DNA of 64,000 nt from Butyricimonas paravirosa (GTDB taxonomy: Bacteria > Bacteroidota > Bacteroidia > Bacteroidales > Marinifilaceae). Positions 43,079 to 50,290 of the stretch are shown here, one piece after another. Numbering within the stretch: position 1 is the stretch's first letter; every line of letters starts with the position of its first letter. The notes under the pieces were generated by a model. The model made no database searches. It was not told the DNA's origin and was given only the letters and a program-made list of their open reading frames with translations. A program made the position numbers and the translations under genes. Location of the stretch: positions 1,240,001 to 1,304,000 of the forward strand of contig NZ_CP043839.1 of the NCBI RefSeq assembly GCF_032878955.1, in the 5' to 3' direction.

Positions 43079-44122
43079 TTATCGGAATATACCGTCCATT
43101 TCTTTGGCAAATTTCCGGTTGCTGTCACTGGGGAAATCGGAAACAGGCTCTTTGTACTTTGACTTGTAGTAGCTTTCCTCAATATCCAATATTTTCAGGA
43201 TATTCCTCTTCCAATTCTCCCTGTCCTGTTTGGGCAGTTTTTCGCTCATCAGGAATATCAGATAGCAGGTACGTATTTTTTCTCTCGGTCTGATTTGGGG
43301 TTTGGTGTCGCTTGGTAGCAGGTTCATGCAGGTATAGAAATTATGTTCGGAAATATTCTCGAACTGTTCTCCCACGCAGGTTACATGAATGAGCGAAAGC
43401 AGTTCCATATTGAAATACTCAGTCTGTTTCGTTCCCAGCACTTCTTCCTGTATGTTGGGGGCGTTTGGTTCTTGTTTGGCTGGCTCTTCCGGCTCGTTTG
43501 TTTCATCAAATACATATTTCGCCAATGTCTCTTTGAGGTGGCAGCCCAGCCGATAGATTTCATTGAAACGGCTTTCTGCATATTGCAGGGCTTTCTCTCT
43601 GGTCTGTTTTTGCAGATCGTAGAGTTCGGTCAGCTTGTTTTTTTCCTCCTCGTATTCAGCCTTGAACCGTTCATATTCCATTTCCGCACGCTTTTCATCC
43701 TCTGCGGTGTGTTCCCGATAACCTATGGAATCGTATCGGTGGTATGCTTCGTTTAGCGGAGCATGGAGCTTGGTCGTCTTGTATTGCTGTTCTTCTATGG
43801 CTTCTTTATAGATTTCTGAAACTCGGAAGCAGATATTGTAAACGGTCTGTTCATCCGGCATACATCCTTTCTTGTAATAACTTATGTTTTCGCATACTTC
43901 CTTTTTCAGGCTGTTCAGAATCAGTGTGTATTGCTCCTGTGGAAGATGAAATACCAGTTCAAGAATGGCTGTTTCAAGAACCGTTACATCATTGTAGTCC
44001 AGATAGAACTTGGTAATGAATTTCTGCTTTTCAAAAGAGAAACCTTTATTATCAGACCAGTCTTTGTATATTCTGTTCAATTCTCCGTATCGGGGAATCA
44101 GCGTTGTAATTACATCTTTCAT
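43079..44122 (-). CDS. Unknown IME protein with coiled coil
   Basis: A 347-residue soluble protein. The middle (about residues 125-205) is a charged coiled coil (ERFKAEYEEEKNKLTELY), flanked by helical domains. No enzymatic motif and no signal peptide. It lies 8 bp after the DUF1016 gene and before the replication genes, a position often held by poorly conserved IME proteins. No family recognised. Confidence 0.7.
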   Translation of the reverse strand: MKDVITTLIPRYGELNRIYKDWSDNKGFSFEKQKFITKFYLDYNDVTVLETAILELVFHLPQEQYTLILNSLKKEVCENISYYKKGCMPDEQTVYNICFRVSEIYKEAIEEQQYKTTKLHAPLNEAYHRYDSIGYREHTAEDEKRAEMEYERFKAEYEEEKNKLTELYDLQKQTREKALQYAESRFNEIYRLGCHLKETLAKYVFDETNEPEEPAKQEPNAPNIQEEVLGTKQTEYFNMELLSLIHVTCVGEQFENISEHNFYTCMNLLPSDTKPQIRPREKIRTCYLIFLMSEKLPKQDRENWKRNILKILDIEESYYKSKYKEPVSDFPSDSNRKFAKEMDGIFR

Positions 44123-44130
44123 GGACGCAA

Positions 44131-45426
44131 CTATTTTTGAGTGTTATTGTCTTTGTCAAGGAAAGAAGCCAGTTCTTCTTCCACTTCTTCCACGCTGGGC
44201 AACGCTGATTTCAGTTTCTCGGGAATCACTTTGCTCAATTGATAATCGCTGATGCCGATGGGCTGGTCGTAGCCTGTCAATGCGTATTGTGCCACAACTT
44301 CGTCTTTTCCCTTGCATAGCAACAACCCGATAGTCTTGTTGTCATTCTCTCCCCTCAGTTTATCATCCACCACATTGATGTAAAAGTTGAGTTGTCCGGC
44401 ATATTCCGGCTTGAAAGGAGTGGCTTTCAATTCTATGACAATATATGCGTGCAACGGAATGGAATATAGAATCAGGTCGGCAAAGAAATCGCTGTTTCCT
44501 ACTTGGAAGTGCTTCTGCCGGGCAACGAAGGCAAAACCGTTGCCCATTTCCAACAGGTAGCGGGTAACGTGTTTCACCAGCTGTTCTTCAATATCCCTTT
44601 CGTCTGCTTTTTCTTTGGCTCCTGCCAAATCAAAGATGTACGGATCTTTGAGTAGGTAATTGGCAAGGTCGCTTTGTGGAGCCGGAAGTGTGGTCGTGAA
44701 ATTGTTTACCTTGTTGTTGCTGATTTGTCGGCTGTACAAATCACTGTCAATCTGTAATTTCAATACATTGCTGCTCCATCCCATTTCTATGGACTGCTTC
44801 GTGTACCAGTAGCTTAGACCTAAAGGTAGCGAACTGTCAAGTATAGTCATTTGGCTTGTCCAGTTTATTTTGGCTATAGGAGAGGTCAAGAAAATTTCTT
44901 CTATTTCCCTGATTCCCATCCTGTAAATGGCAGAAACGGTTTTTCCCACATCTTCAAATTGCGCAGGAACCTCCTGCGTAATTGCTAACGATTGACAATC
45001 AATAGATTGTATTTGCGCAGTAAGTTCCTGCGTAAATTGTTTGTCATTCAGTTTCAATACTTCATTGGTCACACTCTGTATGGTTGGGACAGACAGTCTT
45101 GCATCCGTTTCTATGAAACTTTGCAACGCTCTTAAAGGATATGCCTTTGCAAACTGACACATATAGGTAAGGTTGCGTTCCGAATAGCCTTTCTTTTCAG
45201 GGTAATGCAGTCGGATAGCCTTTGCCAACTGCTTGATGATTTTGCTTCCCCATCCGTGCAGCTGCTGGTGATAAAGGATGTAATTGCCTACCTTCCAGTA
45301 ATGGAACAGCATTTGTGCATTGGCTGCAACAATCAGCCTTACTTGTGCCTGTTCTATTTCCGAACCGACCGCTTGAATGAATGCATCAAAATTCGTTTTC
45401 TCTATATTGGATTCCTTGTTGCTCAT
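44131..45426 (-). CDS. DUF1016 (YhcG-type) PDDEXK nuclease protein
   Basis: A 431-residue protein with an N-terminal DUF1016_N helical domain (LFHYWKVGNYILYHQQLHGW, YSERNLTYMCQFAKAYP) and a C-terminal PD-(D/E)xK domain: FFADLILYSIPLHAYIVIELK, with the acidic pair and the E-x-K, then YAGQLNFYINVVDDKLRG and IGLLLCKGKDE. The middle (residues ~150-190) is an extra loop compared with the compact family members. YhcG-like proteins occur beside restriction and mobile loci; a role in element maintenance or defence is inferred. Confidence 0.88.
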   Translation of the reverse strand: MSNKESNIEKTNFDAFIQAVGSEIEQAQVRLIVAANAQMLFHYWKVGNYILYHQQLHGWGSKIIKQLAKAIRLHYPEKKGYSERNLTYMCQFAKAYPLRALQSFIETDARLSVPTIQSVTNEVLKLNDKQFTQELTAQIQSIDCQSLAITQEVPAQFEDVGKTVSAIYRMGIREIEEIFLTSPIAKINWTSQMTILDSSLPLGLSYWYTKQSIEMGWSSNVLKLQIDSDLYSRQISNNKVNNFTTTLPAPQSDLANYLLKDPYIFDLAGAKEKADERDIEEQLVKHVTRYLLEMGNGFAFVARQKHFQVGNSDFFADLILYSIPLHAYIVIELKATPFKPEYAGQLNFYINVVDDKLRGENDNKTIGLLLCKGKDEVVAQYALTGYDQPIGISDYQLSKVIPEKLKSALPSVEEVEEELASFLDKDNNTQK

Positions 45427-45489
45427 ATTGTGATGATAATTTCTACAAATATAGTCATTGGTAACTATCTATGAAACTGTTTGATACTT

Positions 45490-46773
45490 TTATAGTTGAT
45501 TAAATTTGTTCATGGCGTTTGCCTTAATATCATCCGCTATGTCAATGTAGGGTTTCATAGCCTTGTAGTCGCTGTGGCCCGTCCATTTCATGACCACCTG
45601 TGCCGGGATTCCAAGAGCCAGCGCATTGCAGATGAATGTCCTTCTTCCGGCATGGGTGCTTAACAAAGCGTACTTGGGTGTGACTTCATCTATACGTTCA
45701 TTCCCCTTGTAGTAGGTTTCCCGTACAGGCTCGTTGATTTCCGCCAGCTCACCCAGTTCTTTCAGATAATCATTCATCTTCTGATTGCTGATGACGGGCA
45801 ATGCCATGTGATTCTCGAAATGAACATCCTTGTATTTTTCAAGAATGGCTTTGCTGTGGTCGTTCAGTTCGATTATCAGGCTGTCCGCTGTCTTGACTGT
45901 GGTAACTTCAATGTGGTCGGGTTTCACATCGCTTCTTTTCAGATTGCGAACATCCGAATATCGTAAACTCGTAAAACAGCAGAACAAGAAAACATCCCTG
46001 ACACGTTCCAAATACTGTTTGTCATGCGGTATCTGGTAGTCTTTCAGCTTGTTCAGTTCATCCCAAGTCAGGAAGATTACTTTTTTCGAGGTGGTTTTCA
46101 GTTTCGGTTTGAATGTATCGTATGCAATGTTCTGATGATGTCCTTTCTTGAAGCTCCAGCGCAGGAACCATTTGAGGAATCCCATTTGCTTGCCGATGGT
46201 GCTGTTTCTCATATCCTTGGTATCACGTAGGAAGTTGACGTATTCGTTCAATCCAAACTCGTCGAAATAGTTAAACGTTGCATCCTCCTTGAACTCTTTG
46301 AGGTGGTTCCTCACTGCTGCAAATTTTTCATAGGTGGATGCCGTCCAGTTATTCTGGTTACCGCACTCTTTTACAAACTCATCGAACACCTCCCAAAAGC
46401 TGACAGGGGCTTCTTCCGGCTGTTCTTCGCTGGTGTCTTTCATTCTCATGTTGAAAGCTTCCTTCAACTGTTGGGTCGTTGGCATGACCTCCTGTACCTC
46501 AAATTCTTTGAAAATATTCTGGATTTCGGCATAGTATTTCAGCAAGTCCGTATTGATTTCGGCTGCACTTTGCTTTAGCTTGTTGGTACATCCGTTCTTT
46601 ACCCGCTGCTTGTCTGCATCCCATTTGGCTACGTCAATCCGGTAGCCCGTTGTAAACTCGATGCGTTGGCTGGCAAAGATGACACGCATACGGATGGGTA
46701 CGTTCTCTACGATTGGCACACCGTTCTTTTTCCGGCTCTCCAATGCAAAAATGATGTTGCGTTTGATATTCAT
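45490..46773 (-). CDS. int: Tyrosine recombinase / integrase of the IME
   Basis: A 427-residue integrase from ATG 46773 (MNIKRNIIFALE). Arm-binding N-terminal domain, SAM-like core domain (WEVFDEFVKECGNQNNWTAS), and the catalytic domain with Arg in FTSLRYSDVRNL, HAGRRTF (HxxR), GHSDY (second His) and nucleophile Tyr in MKPYIDIADD. This is the CTnDOT/NBU-like family. The gene is adjacent to attR, with its promoter between. Confidence 0.95.
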   Translation of the reverse strand: MNIKRNIIFALESRKKNGVPIVENVPIRMRVIFASQRIEFTTGYRIDVAKWDADKQRVKNGCTNKLKQSAAEINTDLLKYYAEIQNIFKEFEVQEVMPTTQQLKEAFNMRMKDTSEEQPEEAPVSFWEVFDEFVKECGNQNNWTASTYEKFAAVRNHLKEFKEDATFNYFDEFGLNEYVNFLRDTKDMRNSTIGKQMGFLKWFLRWSFKKGHHQNIAYDTFKPKLKTTSKKVIFLTWDELNKLKDYQIPHDKQYLERVRDVFLFCCFTSLRYSDVRNLKRSDVKPDHIEVTTVKTADSLIIELNDHSKAILEKYKDVHFENHMALPVISNQKMNDYLKELGELAEINEPVRETYYKGNERIDEVTPKYALLSTHAGRRTFICNALALGIPAQVVMKWTGHSDYKAMKPYIDIADDIKANAMNKFNQL

Positions 46774-46800
46774 AATTGGGTGCGTTTGAAATTCTACACC

Positions 46801-46831
46801 CAAATATACACCCAATTATTGAGATAGCAAA
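46801..46831 (-). promoter_or_regulatory. Integrase promoter
   Basis: On the minus strand TTTG (46828-46831), exactly 19 bp, TATATTTG (46801-46808), 28 bp before the integrase start. Confidence 0.75.
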
Positions 46832-46923
46832 AGACATTTAGAAACATTTAGTTTTACTCTATATTGTAATTTACACTTGATTATCAGTTGTTTGCAGTTT
46901 TATGATATTCTGTGAAAGTATAA

Positions 46924-46947
46924 GTTCGAGAGCCTGTCTCTCCGCAA
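46924..46947 (+). other. attR of the IME
   Basis: GTTCGA, nine differing bases, then TCTCCGCAA: the counterpart of the tRNA-Ser 3' end at 34324-34347. The host-side sequence that follows is the tRNA terminator and repeat array. Confidence 0.75.
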
Positions 46948-47080
46948 AAAAAGAGCAAGAACAAGAGAGTTAGCATACAAAAGTTGACTCTCTTTTTGCA
47001 TCTAAAAGGATTCGAACGAAGGGATGGTGGGTTCGTAATGCGTTCATGAGAAGTCCGAAGGACTTCGAGTCATCCCTCCC
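46939..47080 (+). repeat. tRNA-Ser tail repeat, copy A
   Basis: A ~141-bp unit: TCTCCGCA tail, a terminator-type hairpin (AAGAGAGT/ACTCTCTT, 46970-47000 region), GGATTCGAACGAAGGGATGG, and a palindrome AAGTCC-GAA-GGACTT. From 47064 it carries 23 bases of the tRNA-Ser 3' end with a 3-base insertion (GTC). Copy B repeats it almost exactly. Confidence 0.8.
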
Positions 47081-47191
47081 TCTCCGCAAAAAAGAGCAAG
47101 AACAAGAGAGTTAGCATACAAAAGTTGACTCTCTTTTTGCATCTAAAAGGATTCGAACGAAGGGATGGTGGGTTCGTAACGCGTTCATGAG

Positions 47192-47199
47192 AAGTCCGA
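47192..47199 (+). repeat. Target site duplication, left
   Basis: AAGTCCGA directly before the IS; repeated at 48480-48487 directly after it. Confidence 0.9.
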
Positions 47200-48479
47200 G
47201 ATAGTGTTTCAAAAAGTGTGTAAATTCCTTCTTTTCTCATGACTGCAAAATTATAAATAGTTCAATAAAATAATCTTGATTCTAAAAAATTATAAATAGG
47301 ATATTTATAAATATCTGCATTTTGGGCTACCGTTCCCATTAGGAGAATAACGGCTTGGGGGTTTGGCATGGCGCCCCTCATGTTGATGACCCTCTTGTAA
47401 TCCCTGTTCAGCCTTTCGATCCAGTTTGTGGTGTAAATCATCCCCCTGATTTCCCTCTCGTACTTGAAGTAGGTGAAATAGAACCTGTACCTGTCGTGGC
47501 AATATCTTTTCAAAACGGGATAACTTTTCTGCCACCTGGCAATAAACTCTTTAAATTTTTCGAAAGCCTTTTCCGGGGAGATCTCCCACTGGTCGGGAGC
47601 GCAAACCTGCTTGAGTTCTTCCATGACCTGTTTCTTGTCCCTGGGCTTGACTTTCCCAGCTATATTCCTCTTCAGGTGCACGGTACATAATTGTAAATCT
47701 GCTTTTGGAAAGGTTTCTGCCAGCACGTTTTCAATACCGGGCAATCCATCACACACCAGGAGATCAATCACGGCCACGCCTCTTTCCTTGAGGTCTTCAA
47801 ACACGTCCTTCCAGTTCGTGGCACTTTCCGTGGGGAAATTCACCACGGCCAGCACCTCGCGGGTTCGGTCTTCTTTCACCCCCAAAACCGTGTAGTAAGC
47901 CTCGTTGGAAACGGAATCATCACGACGGGTGAGGACATAGGTGGCATCGATGTAAATTATCGGGTAACGATTATCCAGTTCACGACCTAGCCAGGCATTT
48001 ACATCCTCGCGGGCCGTGTTCAACAAGCGGCTAACCTGGCTTTTACTGTAATGTTTGCCGTAAAATTGCTCGTAAATTTTACCCACCTGTTCCGTGGTTA
48101 AACCGCTGCAATAAAGGCTACTCACTAGCTTTTGAGCCTCTTCTTCCTGGTCTTTTAGCACCCCCAGTAACATCGGGTAAAAATGGTTGTTACGACTACG
48201 CGGGACCCGAAGTTCGAAGACCTTACCGCCATGACATACTCGACGACCACGAAAACCGTTACTCACGTCACCACGTGTCTCGTTATGAAGATCACGTTCC
48301 GATAACATTAAACTCTCTAAACCTTGTTTAACCAAGCCTTGTAAACCTAGTTCACCGTTTGTGATTTCGGAAATTATTTCCGAGATTTGTTCATGTGTAA
48401 ATTCCATAATTATTCATTTTTGAAAATTGCATTACAAAAATAATCAATTCGGAATTTACACACTTTTTGAAACACTATC
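47200..48479 (-). mobile_element. IS256-family insertion sequence, complete
   Basis: 1280 bp bounded by perfect 29-bp inverted repeats that begin GATAGTGTTTCAAAAAGTG, flanked by an 8-bp target duplication (AAGTCCGA). It contains one intact transposase gene and looks recently inserted, since both ends and the duplication are unmutated. Confidence 0.95.
47262..48407 (-). CDS. IS256-family transposase
   Basis: A 381-residue DDE (mutator-type) transposase. Catalytic acidic residues are visible in YPIIYIDATYVLT, LLVCDGLPGIENV and TTNWIERLNRDYK, and the CxxH signature is LQLCTVHLKRNIAGKV. The N-terminal part has the helical DNA-binding region (GLTTEQVGKIYEQFYGKHYS). Length is typical and the frame unbroken. 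Confidence 0.95.
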   Translation of the reverse strand: MEFTHEQISEIISEITNGELGLQGLVKQGLESLMLSERDLHNETRGDVSNGFRGRRVCHGGKVFELRVPRSRNNHFYPMLLGVLKDQEEEAQKLVSSLYCSGLTTEQVGKIYEQFYGKHYSKSQVSRLLNTAREDVNAWLGRELDNRYPIIYIDATYVLTRRDDSVSNEAYYTVLGVKEDRTREVLAVVNFPTESATNWKDVFEDLKERGVAVIDLLVCDGLPGIENVLAETFPKADLQLCTVHLKRNIAGKVKPRDKKQVMEELKQVCAPDQWEISPEKAFEKFKEFIARWQKSYPVLKRYCHDRYRFYFTYFKYEREIRGMIYTTNWIERLNRDYKRVINMRGAMPNPQAVILLMGTVAQNADIYKYPIYNFLESRLFY

Positions 48480-48487
48480 AAGTCCGA
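48480..48487 (+). repeat. Target site duplication, right
   Basis: AAGTCCGA, identical to 47192-47199. Confidence 0.9.
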
Positions 48488-48509
48488 AGGACTTCGAGTC
48501 ATCCCTCCC

Positions 48510-48611
48510 TCTCCGCAAAAAACAATCAAATAATGAGAGAGTTAGCACACAAAAGCTGACTCTCTTTTTGTATTTTAAAGGATTCGAACAAAGGGATGGT
48601 GGGTTCGTAAC
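48510..48611 (+). repeat. tRNA-Ser tail repeat, copy C, diverged and shortened
   Basis: Begins TCTCCGCAAAAAA, carries a variant of the GAGAGTTAGC hairpin and the GGATTCGAACAAAGGGATGG stretch, then stops matching after GGGTTCGTAACA. It lacks the palindrome and tRNA end, so it is the oldest or terminal unit of the array. Confidence 0.7.
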
Positions 48612-48815
48612 ACAGTCAAAAAATAACCGTAACTTAACCGTAGAGTAATCGAGAAAATACCCCTCACTCGTTCGTCAAACAGAGCTTACTCGTGGCTCAT
48701 GTAATCCGGATTGTATGAACCACGAGCAAGCCCCGAATCAACTTCGAAAAAAAGGTAGTTTCTTCCCCCATTCTCAATAAGACGACCATTACTTCTCCTC
48801 TAAATTACACAATTC
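48612..48815. other. Intergenic region with a large hairpin
   Basis: An inverted repeat at 48684-48731 (GCTT-A-CTCGTGG-CTCAT against ATGA-A-CCACGAG-C-AAGC) around the palindrome ATCCGGAT. It lacks a T-run, so it may not be a terminator. No gene seen. Confidence 0.5.
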
Positions 48816-49721
48816 TTATCTCCTTTTCTTTTCTGTCTTTGCCAACCCTTCATACTCCTTTATTCCCCGTTCACACACATCCTTTGTAACCATTCCAAAC
48901 TTTTCAACCTTCACCATCAAGTCTTCAACATCTTCCCGGCTTACTTTAAATTCCGGATTATAACGAGCTTCAATGTAAGAACACACAAGTATTTTAAATA
49001 ATCGTTCTTCTTCTTCATTCCCAATAGGAAAAACTCGAATCAGTTCGGGAGCATATCCGCGTGAAACCTTAAAAAGCTCTTCTAAATTATGCTCCTTATC
49101 GTTTTTCAGGGTAAATGTCAACAAAATTGCGCTGAACAAATTTTCACAAGCTTGATGCAAATTAAAAGAAGACATGACATATTCTTCCTTATCATACATA
49201 AAAACAGCTTGCTCTATAAAAAGTCTGGCTTTAGCGAATTTTTCTCTAAAATATTCTTCCCCTTGTTTCTTTATTTCCCCAAAATTCAATGGTTTCCGTC
49301 TCGCCAGTTTATTATTCCCACTATTATAAAGCATTATCCCATCACGCTTTAATTCAGTATAAAAATAACGACTGTATTTCAAATCTTCATTTACTTTCTT
49401 TATGCTATCATGAATAAACTGCACGGGAACCCGATAACGATGATCCCCCCGTTTGTCGTAAATATTGCGAACGCTTACCAACTTATTTTCAATTTTTTCA
49501 TAGCCCCATGCACTATTAATGACCAATATATCATAATCACTTTTAAAAGAAGTAGGTATACCAAATTCTTCGCGCTCATCATAACTCACGTAAGTACCGC
49601 GAGCATAACTCCCATAAAGGATGATCATTTCGCACACCGGAATCTTATCCAGAATTAACTCAACGAGGTATTTCAGATCTTCCCGATTTTTCTTAGGCAG
49701 GAAAGCGATTGACTTCTTCAT
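48816..49721 (-). CDS. MNT nucleotidyltransferase-HEPN fusion protein
   Basis: A 301-residue protein. The N-terminal half is a minimal nucleotidyltransferase (IILYGSYARGTYVSYD, then the acidic SDYDILVI); the C-terminal half is a HEPN helical domain (REKFAKARLFIEQAVFMYDK, FNLHQACENLFSAIL). Usually the two are separate antitoxin (MNT) and toxin (HEPN RNase) genes; here one chain holds both. The canonical HEPN RX4-6H site is not evident, so RNase activity is doubtful. Confidence 0.85.
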   Translation of the reverse strand: MKKSIAFLPKKNREDLKYLVELILDKIPVCEMIILYGSYARGTYVSYDEREEFGIPTSFKSDYDILVINSAWGYEKIENKLVSVRNIYDKRGDHRYRVPVQFIHDSIKKVNEDLKYSRYFYTELKRDGIMLYNSGNNKLARRKPLNFGEIKKQGEEYFREKFAKARLFIEQAVFMYDKEEYVMSSFNLHQACENLFSAILLTFTLKNDKEHNLEELFKVSRGYAPELIRVFPIGNEEEERLFKILVCSYIEARYNPEFKVSREDVEDLMVKVEKFGMVTKDVCERGIKEYEGLAKTEKKRR

Positions 49722-49844
49722 AAATAGCTATTTATTATGAAAGCAAATGTAACGTTTTTCAAGCAGAAAGGGATGCAAAATCATGCCAATTTACATGGTT
49801 TAGGTTTACCACAATTGTTCCCTAAAAATGTACAACAAAAAAAA

Positions 49845-49876
49845 TACCCCTCGAAATCATACGATTAAGAGGGGTA
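49845..49876 (-). terminator. Terminator of the tRNA-Leu transcript
   Basis: TACCCCTC and GAGGGGTA pair over a 16-nt loop; on the minus strand a run of eight T follows. It begins 4 bp after the tRNA-Leu 3' end. Confidence 0.85.
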
Positions 49877-49880
49877 CTTG

Positions 49881-49964
49881 TACCCAGAACAGGACTCGAA
49901 CCTGCACAGCCGTACGGCCACTAGTCCCTGAAACTAGCGTGTCTACCGATTCCACCACCTGGGC
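49881..49964 (-). tRNA. tRNA-Leu (anticodon CAG)
   Basis: Minus-strand cloverleaf: acceptor GCCCAGG/TCTGGGT with two G-T pairs, anticodon stem CTAGT/ACTAG around TTCAGGG (CAG), a long variable arm, and T arm GCAGG..CCTGT with TTCGAGT. CCA not encoded. Confidence 0.95.
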
Positions 49965-50031
49965 ATGATTTCAAAGACCGAGAAGAAAAAACCTTGCAAC
50001 TTCCCTGCTGCAAGGCCCCTCTTCATGTTTG

Positions 50032-50102
50032 TTGTCCCACAAGGATTCGAACCTTGACTGACAGAACCAAAATCTGCTGTGCTACCATTACACAATGGGA
50101 CA
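50032..50102 (-). tRNA. tRNA-Gln (anticodon TTG)
   Basis: Minus-strand cloverleaf: acceptor TGTCCCA/TGGGACA, anticodon stem GCAGA/TCTGT around TTTTGGT (TTG), T arm CAAGG..CCTTG with TTCGAAT. It precedes tRNA-Leu on the same strand; a CCTTGCA/TGCAAGG hairpin lies between the two. Confidence 0.95.
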
Positions 50103-50290
50103 ATCTTCATGTCGCTTCAACAACCGCTGTTGTTATTTTGACGCTGCAAATGTAGAGCATTTTTTTATTTCACCAAAAGAAAATGCAGAAAAATTAAAAG
50201 AAAATTGCTATTTTCGTGCTGTCGAAAAATGACATTTTTGTTATAGCCTTGAATATTAATAAGAAATATAAATTCAAACTAAGGAGAAGC

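Larger units (their letters stand above)
34336..46947. mobile_element. Integrative mobilizable element in tRNA-Ser, ~12.6 kb
   Basis: Bounded by attL in the tRNA-Ser 3' end and attR at 46924-46947, with the integrase gene next to attR. Core genes, all on the minus strand, are integrase, DUF1016 nuclease, an unknown protein, DUF3853, an AAA ATPase, a CHC2/Toprim primase and a MobV relaxase. This is the usual set of Bacteroides mobilizable units; no conjugation (tra) genes are present, so transfer would need a helper. A cargo operon of two lipoproteins and an SF1 helicase fills the left 4 kb. Confidence 0.88.
47081..48509 (+). repeat. tRNA-Ser tail repeat, copy B, split by the IS
   Basis: The same unit as copy A with one fewer A in the leading run and a few substitutions. 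It is interrupted after 47199 by the IS256-family element and resumes at 48480 after the 8-bp target duplication. Its second copy of the tRNA 3' end lies at 48493-48518. Confidence 0.8.

Noticed and set aside
34336..46947. Interpretation as a full conjugative transposon or prophage
   Set aside because: No tra, type IV secretion or phage structural genes; only mobilization and replication genes are present.
46939..48611. Repeat array considered as a CRISPR
   Set aside because: Units are ~141 bp with no short constant repeat/variable spacer alternation and no cas genes; they contain tRNA tail and terminator sequence.
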